Assembly: GCA_963770865.1 (NCBI GenBank)
Contig: CAVYRD010000023.1
Span: 57,045-121,044, forward strand
Direction: 5' to 3'
DNA from: Miltoncostaea sp963770865
GTDB lineage: Bacteria; Actinomycetota; Thermoleophilia; Miltoncostaeales; Miltoncostaeaceae
DNA: 64,000 nucleotides
Shown: positions 1 through 8,929 of the stretch, piece after piece
How positions within the stretch are numbered: the stretch's first letter is position 1
Layout: each line of letters begins with the position of its first letter
Position numbers and translations under genes: made by a program
The notes under the pieces: model-generated
The model's database searches: none
Told to the model about the DNA's origin: nothing
What the model saw: only the letters and a program-made list of their open reading frames with translations

Positions 1-482
1 AGCGCCCGCGCGCCCTGGTCGCCGCGCAGCGCCTCGACGCCGGGCCAGACCGCGCGGTCGAGCACGACCGGGTGGGAGGCGCGCCCCCGGTAGGCCGCGC
101 GCAGGATCGGCGCGGGGTCGGCCGCGTGCGCCTCGGCCAGCGCGCGGATCGCGTCGGTGCGCACGTCGGGCTGGTCGCCGAGCAGGATCAGCGCCCCGTG
201 GACGCTCTCGAGGATGGCGTCCAGGCCGGCCCGCAACGAGGCCGCCTGCCCGTCGTCCCAGAGCGGGTTGACCACCACGACGGCGTCCGGGGGCAGGTCG
301 ATCGCGGCGACGATCTCCTCGGCCGCGTACCCGAGCACCAGCACGATGCCCGCGAGCGGCGCGGAGGCGGCCGCGTCGATGACGTGCTGCAGCAGCGGGC
401 GCCCGTCGAGCGGCAGCAGCTGCTTGGGCGATCCCATCCGCGCGCCGCGACCGGCGGCCAGGATGACGGCGGTGAGGCACAC
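1..482 (-). CDS. MobA-like nucleotidyltransferase (partial, runs off left edge)
   Basis: The minus-strand reading begins GTG (codon 480-482) and gives an N-terminus of the MobA/MocA nucleotidyltransferase fold: the nucleotide-binding signature LAAGRGARMGSPKQLLP is followed by LLGDQPDV, the metal-binding loop of the family. Family members transfer CMP or GMP to molybdopterin, or handle related sugar-nucleotide substrates. The specific substrate cannot be told from the ~160 residues visible, because the C-terminus lies outside the window. It is divergent from the glycosyltransferase on the plus strand. Identification of the fold is firm; assignment to molybdenum cofactor maturation is inference. 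Confidence 0.8.
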   Translation of the reverse strand, partial: MCLTAVILAAGRGARMGSPKQLLPLDGRPLLQHVIDAAASAPLAGIVLVLGYAAEEIVAAIDLPPDAVVVVNPLWDDGQAASLRAGLDAILESVHGALILLGDQPDVRTDAIRALAEAHAADPAPILRAAYRGRASHPVVLDRAVWPGVEALRGDQGARA

Positions 483-506
483 GGCCCCAGCATGGCGGTT
501 CGGCAC

Positions 507-512
507 TACGAT
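507..512 (+). promoter_or_regulatory. -10 hexamer TACGAT for the glycosyltransferase
   Basis: TACGAT lies 6 nt before GTG 519. Such spacing would place the transcription start on the start codon (leaderless mRNA). It is the reason for preferring GTG 519 over ATG 492. Confidence 0.4.
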
Positions 513-518
513 TGGGGC

Positions 519-1664
519 GTGCACGACGACATCGCCGTGGCCGCCGGCCTCGCCTCTGCGCTGTGGGTCGGCGCCGCCTGCCTCGCCGTGCACGAGCGGC
601 GTGTCGCGCCGCGGCTCGCCGACGAGCCCCCCGCCCGCCCCGGGCCGCTCGTGAGCGTGATCGTGCCCGCGCGCGACGAGGAGCGCGGCGTCGGCGCGGC
701 GGTGCGCAGCCTGCGCGCCCTGGACTACGACCACGTGCAGGTGATCGTGGTCGACGACGAGTCGCGCGACGGCACTGCCGCGGCGGCCCGCGCCGCGGCA
801 GGCGACGACCCGCGCGTGACGGTCATCGACGGCGCCCCGCTTCCGCCCGGCTGGGTGGGCAAGCCCTGGGCCTGCCACCAGGGCGTCGCCGCGGCGCGGG
901 GCGAGTGGCTGCTGTTCACCGACGCCGACGTGGTGCACGCGCCCGACTCGCTCGGCCGGGCCCTGGCGATGGCCCGGCGCCTCGGGCGCGGCGGGCTGAC
1001 CCTGCTGCCGACCATCGACACCGGCGGCGTCGCCGAGCGGGCCGTCATGCCGGCCGCCCTGGCCGCGATCGCCACGTTCGTCGCGCCCGGCCCGCTCGCG
1101 CGGTCCGCGCGCAGCCGGGTCTCGATCGCGGCGGGCGGCTACATGCTGATGCCGCGCGCCCTCTACGCCGTGGCGGGCGGCCACGCCGCCATCCGCGGGC
1201 GGATGGTCGACGACGTCTGCCTGGCGGCGGCGGTCAAGCGGCGCGGGGCGCTGCTGCTGCCGGTGCCGGCCGGGCCCTTGGCGCGGCTGCGCATGTACCA
1301 CGGCGCCCGGGAGATGTGGCGGGGATGGAGCAAGAACGCCTCGTTCGGAGCGGCCGGCGGCGCCGGGAAGGGGCTCGCCGGGGCCGGGATGCTCGCCGCG
1401 CTGGCGCTGCTGCCGGCGGCCGCTGCGGCCGGCGGGCTGCGCCGCCGCGACGCCCGCCTGGCGGCGGTGGGCGCGGCGGGCGTCGCCGGCCAGGTGGCGC
1501 TGCAGCGGCTCGCGGGCTGGGGCGTCCCGACGCCCGCGCGCTACGCGCCGACCCTGCCGGTGGGGATGCTGGTGCTGAGCGCCGCCGCCGCCCGCGGGGC
1601 GCTCGAGCGCCTCGCGGGGATCGGCCCGGTCTGGCGCGGGCGGCGCTATCCCCTGGCGCGCTGA
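519..1664 (+). CDS. Family 2 glycosyltransferase, membrane-associated
   Basis: A GT-A fold glycosyltransferase of about 380 aa. A hydrophobic N-terminal segment (VAAGLASALWVGAACL) precedes the GT2 core with VSVIVPARDEE, VIVVDDESRDGT and the metal-binding FTDADV (DxD). The GKPWACHQG loop is typical of the HpnB/CrtQ-like branch that acts on lipid or carotenoid-type acceptors. The C-terminal third is hydrophobic (LAGAGMLAALALLPAAAAA and two further segments), so the protein is probably anchored in the membrane with its active site in the cytoplasm. GTG 519 is chosen because a -10 hexamer sits 6 nt upstream; ATG 492 is an in-frame alternative adding nine residues. The acceptor is unknown. The 3' end overlaps the convergent J-domain gene by 19 bp. 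Confidence 0.85.
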   Translation: MHDDIAVAAGLASALWVGAACLAVHERRVAPRLADEPPARPGPLVSVIVPARDEERGVGAAVRSLRALDYDHVQVIVVDDESRDGTAAAARAAAGDDPRVTVIDGAPLPPGWVGKPWACHQGVAAARGEWLLFTDADVVHAPDSLGRALAMARRLGRGGLTLLPTIDTGGVAERAVMPAALAAIATFVAPGPLARSARSRVSIAAGGYMLMPRALYAVAGGHAAIRGRMVDDVCLAAAVKRRGALLLPVPAGPLARLRMYHGAREMWRGWSKNASFGAAGGAGKGLAGAGMLAALALLPAAAAAGGLRRRDARLAAVGAAGVAGQVALQRLAGWGVPTPARYAPTLPVGMLVLSAAAARGALERLAGIGPVWRGRRYPLAR

Positions 1665-2738
1665 GCCGTGCGGCGCACGACCCGGCCGAGCAGCAGGTCC
1701 CGCGCGGCGTTGAGGGCCACGGTGAGGCCCTCGGCCTGCCCGGTGATCGCGGGGTGCAGGCCCGCCACCCGGTCCGGGTGGCAACGCGTGATCTGGTCGC
1801 GGTAGGCCCGCTCCACCTCGGCGGGCGGCGCGCCGGCGTCCAGGCCGAGCAGCGCGAGCGCCTCGTCGGCGGTGCGCGGGACGGCGACGGCCGACACGGG
1901 TGCGGCGCGCGGCGGCGGGGCGGGGCGCGGGCGCTGGCGCGGGCGGCGGGCGCGCTCGGCGGCCATCCGGGCGCGCTCCTCGGCCAGCGCGGCACGCTCG
2001 TCGACGAGCCGCTCGCGCTCCTCGGCCACCTCGCGGGCCAGGCGCACCAGGCGCCGGTCGCGGTCGGCCGGGTCCTCGCGGAGCGCCGAGAGCATCGACT
2101 CCGGGTCGAGGTCGATCGGCTCGTCGCCGGGCACCGTCATGCCGGGGCCCGACTCGCCGCGGCGCACCGCGTCGATCACCTCGGCCAGCGTCAGGTGGGC
2201 GCGGTTGCCGAGCGACGGCCCCTCGGTCGGCGCCAGGCGCACCAGGCGCACGGCGTCCCAGCCGGGGTCGACCAGGAACGCGGCCGACGAGCGCCCGCCG
2301 ATCAGCATCCGCCGCTCCGGCCGGGCGCGGTGGCCGAGCACGGAGAAGCGGGCGCGCCCCGGCGGGCCGCCGGCGAGCGCCGCGATCTCCTCGTCGAGGT
2401 CCTCCAGGCGGCGGGCCACCTCGCGCGCGTCGGGCCCCCGGGCCTCGACGGCGCGCGCGGCCGACAGCGCCGCGCGCGAGACCGGCCGCGCCGGCCGACT
2501 GGCCCGCGGCGAGGACGCCCCACCAGCGCGCCCAGGCGTCGCCCGGGTCGGCCCGCTCCAGGGCCACGGTCGCGGCCGCCGGGTGGTCCAGGGCGAGGAG
2601 GGTCGCGGCGAGGCCGGTCGCGGCCCGCGGGGCGTCGCCCAGCGCGGACGACGCCGACAGCAGGGCGACCTGGCGCCAGCGGCTCTCGGTGCCCCGCGCG
2701 GGCGCGGGCCCGGCGGCGGCGATGAACGGATCGACCAT
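1646..2738 (-). CDS. J-domain protein (apparent +1 frameshift near 2465)
   Basis: The C-terminal ~65 residues form a DnaJ-type J domain: LGLDAGAPPAEVERAYRDQI, then the catalytic tripeptide in CHPDRV that stimulates Hsp70 ATPase. The middle is a charged, probably coiled-coil stretch rich in Glu, Arg and Ala (roughly 1980-2110). The N-terminal part starts MVDPFIAAAGPAP at ATG 2736-2738. The two halves are in different frames; reading one base further on near 2465 joins them into a ~363-aa protein. A TACCGT hexamer 7 nt upstream supports this start. A J domain at the C-terminus is less common than at the N-terminus, so this is probably a specialised co-chaperone. The client is unknown. Confidence 0.7.
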
Positions 2739-2745
2739 GTGGAGA

Positions 2746-2751
2746 ACGGTA
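2746..2751 (-). promoter_or_regulatory. -10 hexamer TACCGT for the J-domain gene
   Basis: Read on the minus strand, TACCGT ends 7 nt before the ATG at 2738. It faces the divergent -10 of the DUF255 gene, so the 51-bp gap holds both promoters. Confidence 0.4.
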
Positions 2752-2777
2752 GCGGACGTCCGTCGGGGGGCCGGATC

Positions 2778-2783
2778 TACACT
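2778..2783 (+). promoter_or_regulatory. -10 hexamer TACACT for the DUF255 gene
   Basis: TACACT is followed by 6 nt and then GTG 2790, with no room for a Shine-Dalgarno. It fits a leaderless transcript. Confidence 0.45.
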
Positions 2784-2789
2784 GACCTC

Positions 2790-4833
<2,044 letters not shown>

Positions 4834-4896
4834 CCTCGAGGATTTCAGGGTTCCGTAAGGAGCGGCCGCTAGCCTCCGCGCCGGATAGGGACGGAG

Positions 4897-5424
4897 ATGG
4901 GACGGCGCGCGATGGCGATGGGCGTGGGCGTGATCGGGGCGGCGGCGGCGATGGCGCTGGCGGGCGCCGGAGGGGCGGCCCCGGCCGACGACCTGGCGGG
5001 CATCCCGGCCGCCGACCGGGCGCTCGCCGTCGCCTCGCGCGGCTGGACCCGCCTCGCGCGCCGCCCCGACCCCTCGCTCCGCGGGCTGGAGGGCGCGCAC
5101 CCGGGCGCGAAGTCGATCCGCGTCAGCCGCTCGCGCGCCGAGCTCACGGGGCGCGACGGGCGCCAGCGCTTCCCCTACCCGGCGCGCACCGTGGTCGTGA
5201 AGACCGGGACGGTCAACGGCGCCGTCACCCTGGTCGCGTTCATGCGCCGCGTGGCGGCGGGCGACGGCACCGCCGCCTGGCGCTACGCCGAGTACACCCG
5301 CCCGTCGTCCGGCGGGACGTTCCGCCGGGTGGGGGGCGGCCAGTCGCTGTGCAGCGGCTGCCACCTCACCGCCTCCCGCACCCAGCGGAGCGACTACGTG
5401 TTCAGCAGGCTCGCGCCCCGCTAG
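4897..5424 (+). CDS. Cytochrome P460-like secreted c-type haem protein
   Basis: A 175-aa exported protein. A signal peptide (MGRRAMAMGVGVIGAAAAMA) is followed by a ~140-residue domain with one haem attachment motif, CSGCH, near residue 150 and the closing DYVFSRL typical of cytochrome P460/c'-beta proteins, which fold as a beta-rich dimer and act on hydroxylamine or nitric oxide in characterised members. P460 proper also has a lysine cross-linked to haem; which lysine, if any, does this here cannot be told. A purine-rich GGGACGGAG lies before ATG 4897. The 3' end overlaps glnK by 4 bp on the opposite strand. Nitrogen-related neighbours are suggestive only. Confidence 0.7.
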   Translation: MGRRAMAMGVGVIGAAAAMALAGAGGAAPADDLAGIPAADRALAVASRGWTRLARRPDPSLRGLEGAHPGAKSIRVSRSRAELTGRDGRQRFPYPARTVVVKTGTVNGAVTLVAFMRRVAAGDGTAAWRYAEYTRPSSGGTFRRVGGGQSLCSGCHLTASRTQRSDYVFSRLAPR

Positions 5425-5801
5425 ACGGAGAAGTCCTGCGGCAGGCCGTCGTCCTCGTGGGACGCCAGCACCACCGGGCCGCGCTCGCCGGTGCGCACCC
5501 GGATCGCCTCGGCGATGTCGTAGACGAAGATCTTGCCGTCGCCCGGCTGGCCCGTGTGCGCCAGCTCCAGGATGACGTCGATCGCGCGGTCCAGGTCGGC
5601 GTCGTCGACCGCGATCTCCAGCTTCAGCTTGGGCCGCAGGAAGATCGTGGACCGGGCCCCGCGGTAGCTCTCCGTGAAGCCCTTCTGGCGCCCCGACCCC
5701 TTGACCTCGACCACGCTCATCGAGGGCAGCCCGAGGGCGGCCAGGCGGTCGTGGATCGCCTCCAGCGCCTCATGACGGATGAACGCCTCGATCTTCTTCA
5801 C
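5421..5801 (-). CDS. glnK: PII nitrogen regulatory protein
   Basis: A 126-aa PII protein that senses 2-oxoglutarate and ATP/ADP and gates AmtB. It has the family landmarks VKKIEAFIRHEAL, VVEVKGSGRQKGFTESYRGA (start of the T-loop) and GDGKIFVYDIAEAIRVRTGE (B/C-loop nucleotide site). It follows amtB with a 4-bp GTGA overlap, the classical amtB-glnK pair (here with amtB first). The T-loop is odd: Tyr46 is present, but the position of Tyr51, the residue uridylylated in proteobacteria and adenylylated in actinobacteria, is Ser in the stretch GARSTIF. The C-terminus is about 14 residues longer than E. coli GlnB. The symbol glnK rests on the pairing with amtB. Confidence 0.9.
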   Translation of the reverse strand: MKKIEAFIRHEALEAIHDRLAALGLPSMSVVEVKGSGRQKGFTESYRGARSTIFLRPKLKLEIAVDDADLDRAIDVILELAHTGQPGDGKIFVYDIAEAIRVRTGERGPVVLASHEDDGLPQDFSV

Positions 5802-7159
5802 GTGGTCTCTCCTCCTGGGGTCAGCGGCGCCGGGACCGGCGGGGGCGACGCGCGGTGCCCGATCGTAGAGACCGGATCGTCCGGCGTGGCGCCCAGGACC
5901 TCGATGAAACGCTCCGGGTAGCCGTACATCCCGTGCTCGACGATGTCGAGGCCCTGCAGCTCGGCGTGCTCGGGCGCGCGCAGTCCGACCGTGCGTGCGA
6001 TGGCCGTGAAGACGAGCCAGCTCGCGACGAACGTGAAACCCGCGATGGCCGCGAGGCCGACGGCCTGCCGGCCGAGCTGCGTGAGGCCGCCGCCGTAGAC
6101 CAGGCCCTCGCGCCCGCCGAGCACGGCGGCGGCCGAGGGCGTGGCGAGGAAGCCCGGCGCGAGCGTGCCGACCACCCCGCCGCCGCCGTGGCCGGCAACG
6201 GCGCCGATCGGGTCGTCCACGCCGATGCGGTCGACGCCGAGCACGATGAGCACCATCAGCGAGCCGGCCACCAGGCCGATCACCGCCCCGCTCCACGGCG
6301 CAACGAAGCCGCACGGCCCCGCGATCGCGCCGAGCCCCGCCACCGCGCCGTTGCCCATCATCGCGATGTCGAGGGTGCCGAGCAGCAGGTACGCGACGAC
6401 CGTCGCGCCGAGCACGCCGAAGGCGCCCGACAGGTTGGTGACCACCAGGACGCGGCCGAGGTCGTGACCGACGGCGCCGAGCCACGAGCCGGCGTTGAAG
6501 CCCTGCCAGCCCACCCAGAGCACCAGCACGCCGACGATTGCGAGGGGCATGGAGTGCCCGGGTATCGGCACCGGCCGGCCGTCGTCGCGGAACTTGCCCA
6601 GGCGCGGCCCCACCACGATCGCGCCGGCGAACGCGGCCGTCGCGCCGCACACGTGCACCACGGCGGAGCCCGCGAAGTCCTGGAAGCCGTTCTGCGCCAG
6701 CCAGCCGCCGCCCCACTGCCAGTGGACGACCACCGGGTAGATCACGCCCGCGAAGAGCACGGCGAAGGGCAGGTAGGCGCCGAACTTCACGCGGTCGAGC
6801 ATCGAGCCCCAGACGATCGCGAGGGCCACGGCGGCGAACGTCGCCTCGAAGAACCACTTCGTGTTCTCGTTGACCGCCGAGTAGGCGAGCGAGGGCACCC
6901 CGTCCGGGTTGCCGACCTCGATGAACCAGCCGGTGCCGCCGAGGACGCTGTTGCCGTCGCCGAAGGCGATGGCGTAGCCGACGGCCCAGAAGACCGCGAA
7001 CGCGAAGCACAGGTTGATCACGACCTTCGCCATCACGGCGCCCGCGTTCTTCATCCGCGAGAAGCCGACCTCGAGCAGCGCGAAGCCCGCCTGCATCAGC
7101 AGCACCAGGCAGCCGGCCACCACCACCCACACCGTGTCGATCGCGACAGCGGTCTCCAT
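5798..7159 (-). CDS. amtB: Ammonium transporter
   Basis: A 453-aa Amt/Mep/Rh family channel with about eleven hydrophobic helices, carrying ammonium into the cell. The first of the twin pore histidines is visible in FAGSAVVHVCGA and the second in GAVAGHGGGGVVGTL, where HGGGG replaces the commoner HGVCG. FVAPWSGAVIGLVAG and DDPIGAV are family signatures. ATG 7157-7159 is preferred; a longer reading starts with a rare TTG at 7192. The first segment has no basic signal-peptide start, as expected for actinobacterial Amt proteins. The stop overlaps the glnK start by 4 bp, so the two are co-transcribed and translationally coupled, consistent with PII docking on the trimer. Confidence 0.95.
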   Translation of the reverse strand: METAVAIDTVWVVVAGCLVLLMQAGFALLEVGFSRMKNAGAVMAKVVINLCFAFAVFWAVGYAIAFGDGNSVLGGTGWFIEVGNPDGVPSLAYSAVNENTKWFFEATFAAVALAIVWGSMLDRVKFGAYLPFAVLFAGVIYPVVVHWQWGGGWLAQNGFQDFAGSAVVHVCGATAAFAGAIVVGPRLGKFRDDGRPVPIPGHSMPLAIVGVLVLWVGWQGFNAGSWLGAVGHDLGRVLVVTNLSGAFGVLGATVVAYLLLGTLDIAMMGNGAVAGLGAIAGPCGFVAPWSGAVIGLVAGSLMVLIVLGVDRIGVDDPIGAVAGHGGGGVVGTLAPGFLATPSAAAVLGGREGLVYGGGLTQLGRQAVGLAAIAGFTFVASWLVFTAIARTVGLRAPEHAELQGLDIVEHGMYGYPERFIEVLGATPDDPVSTIGHRASPPPVPAPLTPGGETT

Positions 7160-7250
7160 CGCGAACGACGTGATTACTGTGCGCCGGGCCAAAGCCGGGC
7201 AGGCGGCCCGGCGATCGCGCCCGGGCGGGCAGGCGCGGGCGGCGGCCCGC

Positions 7251-7256
7251 TATCCT
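7251..7256 (+). promoter_or_regulatory. -10 hexamer TATCCT for bolA-grxD
   Basis: TATCCT ends 8 nt before ATG 7265 in the 105-bp gap between divergent amtB and bolA. It fits a leaderless transcript. Confidence 0.45.
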
Positions 7257-7264
7257 GAGCGCCG

Positions 7265-7501
7265 ATGGCGGACCTCGCGGAACTCACGGCGATGATCGAG
7301 ACGGCGCTCCCCGGCGCGAACGCTCAGATCGTCGACCAGGGCGGCGGCGATCACCTCGCGGCATCGGTGGTGGCCCCCCAGTTCGCCGGACTGACGCGCC
7401 TGGAGCAGCACAAGCTCGTCTACGCGGCGGTCCAGAGCCGCTTCGACGACGGCAGCATCCACGCGCTCGCCCTCAAGACGCGCGTACCGGAGGCGACATG
7501 A
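7265..7501 (+). CDS. bolA: BolA-family protein
   Basis: A 78-aa BolA-fold protein. BolA proteins bind monothiol glutaredoxins through a shared [2Fe-2S] cluster and help traffic Fe-S. Recognisable features are the compact length, the DHLAASVVAPQFAGLTRLEQHKLVY core with the class-defining His of the helix-turn region, and the IHALALKT C-terminal strand. The stop overlaps the next start as ATGA, so it is coupled to the CGFS glutaredoxin, its known partner. The pairing makes the identification strong despite the short length. Confidence 0.9.
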   Translation: MADLAELTAMIETALPGANAQIVDQGGGDHLAASVVAPQFAGLTRLEQHKLVYAAVQSRFDDGSIHALALKTRVPEAT

Positions 7502-7845
7502 GCACGGACATGAGCACCGACACCTCGGCCCTCACCGAGGAGCAGATCCTCGAGCAGATCACCGGCGAGGTCGCCGGCAACCGGGTGTTCCTCTACATGA
7601 AGGGCACGCCCGACATGCCGCGCTGCGGCTTCTCGAATCAGGTGGTGCAGATCCTCAACCACCTGAACGTCGAGTACGGGGCGCGGGACATCCTCGCCGA
7701 CCCGCGCATCCGCCAGGTCCTCTCGGGCTGGTCGGACTGGCCGACGATCCCGCAGCTGTTCGTGGACGGCAAGCTCGTCGGCGGCTGCGACATCGTCACC
7801 GAGATGTTCCAGGAGGGCGAGCTCCAGAAGCTCGTCGCCGCCTAG
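7498..7845 (+). CDS. grxD: Monothiol glutaredoxin (Grx4 type)
   Basis: A 115-aa glutaredoxin with the monothiol CGFS active site in MPRCGFSNQVVQILN, the GSH-binding SDWPTIPQLFVDGKLVGGCDI stretch (WP, cis-Pro and GG motifs) and a short charged N-terminal extension. Proteins of this class carry a glutathione-ligated [2Fe-2S] cluster and hand it to apo-proteins or to BolA. The gene starts within the bolA stop codon. Two ATG codons (7498 and 7510) are in frame; the first is kept for the ATGA coupling. Confidence 0.95.
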   Translation: MSTDMSTDTSALTEEQILEQITGEVAGNRVFLYMKGTPDMPRCGFSNQVVQILNHLNVEYGARDILADPRIRQVLSGWSDWPTIPQLFVDGKLVGGCDIVTEMFQEGELQKLVAA

Positions 7846-7870
7846 CCCGGCGGCGCGACCGGGCGCCGCG

Positions 7871-8929
7871 ATGATCCCGGTCTTCGCCGACGACGAACCC
7901 CTCGCCGAGCTCCACGCGCACCTCGGCGGGGGGGTGGACGCGGCGACCATGTGGGAGCTCGCCCACGAGCAGGGCATCAAGCTCCCCTACCGCGACTACT
8001 GGGAGTTCGCCTCGGCGACCAACGTCGGGGGCGGCACCGACGGCCTGGCCGGGCTCGACCGCATCTACCACCTCACCGAGCTGATCCAGAGCAGCCCGGA
8101 CGGCGTCTTCCGCGCGGTCCACGGAATGATCTCGGGGGGCTACCGCGCCCAGCGGATCACGACGCACGAGGTCCGCTTCAACCCGGCCAAGCGCAACCGC
8201 GGCGGCGAGCGCGACCTCGACGCCATCGTGATGGCGGCGGTGCACGGCATCGACCGGGCGACGCTCGAGTACCCCGTGCGCGCCGGCATCACCCTGATGA
8301 TGGACCGCGGCTTCCCGCCCGAGCTGAACGCGGCCGTGGTCGAGCGCGCGATTCGCTTCCGCGACCGCGGCGTCGTCGCGGTCGACATCGGCGGCCCGCG
8401 CCCCGGCGGCAGCGGACCGCCCTACCCCTACCGCGACCTGGCCCCGCTGATCGACCGCGCCCGCGAGGCCGGCCTCGGCGTCACCCTCCACGCCGGCGAG
8501 GAGGGCGTGAACGCCCCCGACCCCGGCCCGTTCATCGAGGAGATGCGCCAGGTCCTGGCCCTCGGGGTGGACCGCATCGGCCACGGGATCATCACGGCCA
8601 TGGACCCGCGCCTCACCGAGCAGGTGCTCGAGGCCGGCGTCGTCCTCGAGATCTGCCCGACCTCCAACGTGCGCACCGGCGCCGTGCGCGACGAAGTGCA
8701 GATGGCGGAGATCGTCTTCGGCCTCGAGTCGGCCGGGGTGCCGCTGGTGATCGCGACCGACGGGCCCGAGATGATCGGCACCCGGCTGCGCCACGAGTAC
8801 GCGATGCTCATCCGCCTCGGGGCCATGTCCCACGAGGCCGCCCGCCGCGCCAACGACCGCGGCCACGCCGTGACCTTCCTGCGCGCGCCGACCGTCGGCC
8901 CGGCGGCTACGGCGGCGCAAGCACCGTGA
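7871..8929 (+). CDS. Adenosine deaminase-family hydrolase
   Basis: A 352-aa TIM-barrel amidohydrolase of the adenosine/AMP deaminase family. The metal site is visible as HAHLGG near the N-terminus, HAGEEG in the middle (His ligand plus catalytic Glu), GHGI, and the terminal metal Asp in ATDGPEM. In standard adenosine deaminases the last motif is TDDP; here the second Asp is Gly, and a 20-25 residue insertion after HEVRFNPAKR is present. The enzyme may therefore prefer another substrate such as an adenosine derivative, or act as an adenine deaminase-like protein. It follows grxD by 25 bp, and the 3' end overlaps the convergent surface-protein gene by 23 bp. Confidence 0.75.
   Translation: MIPVFADDEPLAELHAHLGGGVDAATMWELAHEQGIKLPYRDYWEFASATNVGGGTDGLAGLDRIYHLTELIQSSPDGVFRAVHGMISGGYRAQRITTHEVRFNPAKRNRGGERDLDAIVMAAVHGIDRATLEYPVRAGITLMMDRGFPPELNAAVVERAIRFRDRGVVAVDIGGPRPGGSGPPYPYRDLAPLIDRAREAGLGVTLHAGEEGVNAPDPGPFIEEMRQVLALGVDRIGHGIITAMDPRLTEQVLEAGVVLEICPTSNVRTGAVRDEVQMAEIVFGLESAGVPLVIATDGPEMIGTRLRHEYAMLIRLGAMSHEAARRANDRGHAVTFLRAPTVGPAATAAQAP

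Noticed and set aside
72..518. N-terminal extension of the glycosyltransferase reading
   Set aside because: It runs antisense through the MobA-like gene, is Arg/Gly-rich without fold signatures, and the leaderless -10 supports a start at 519.
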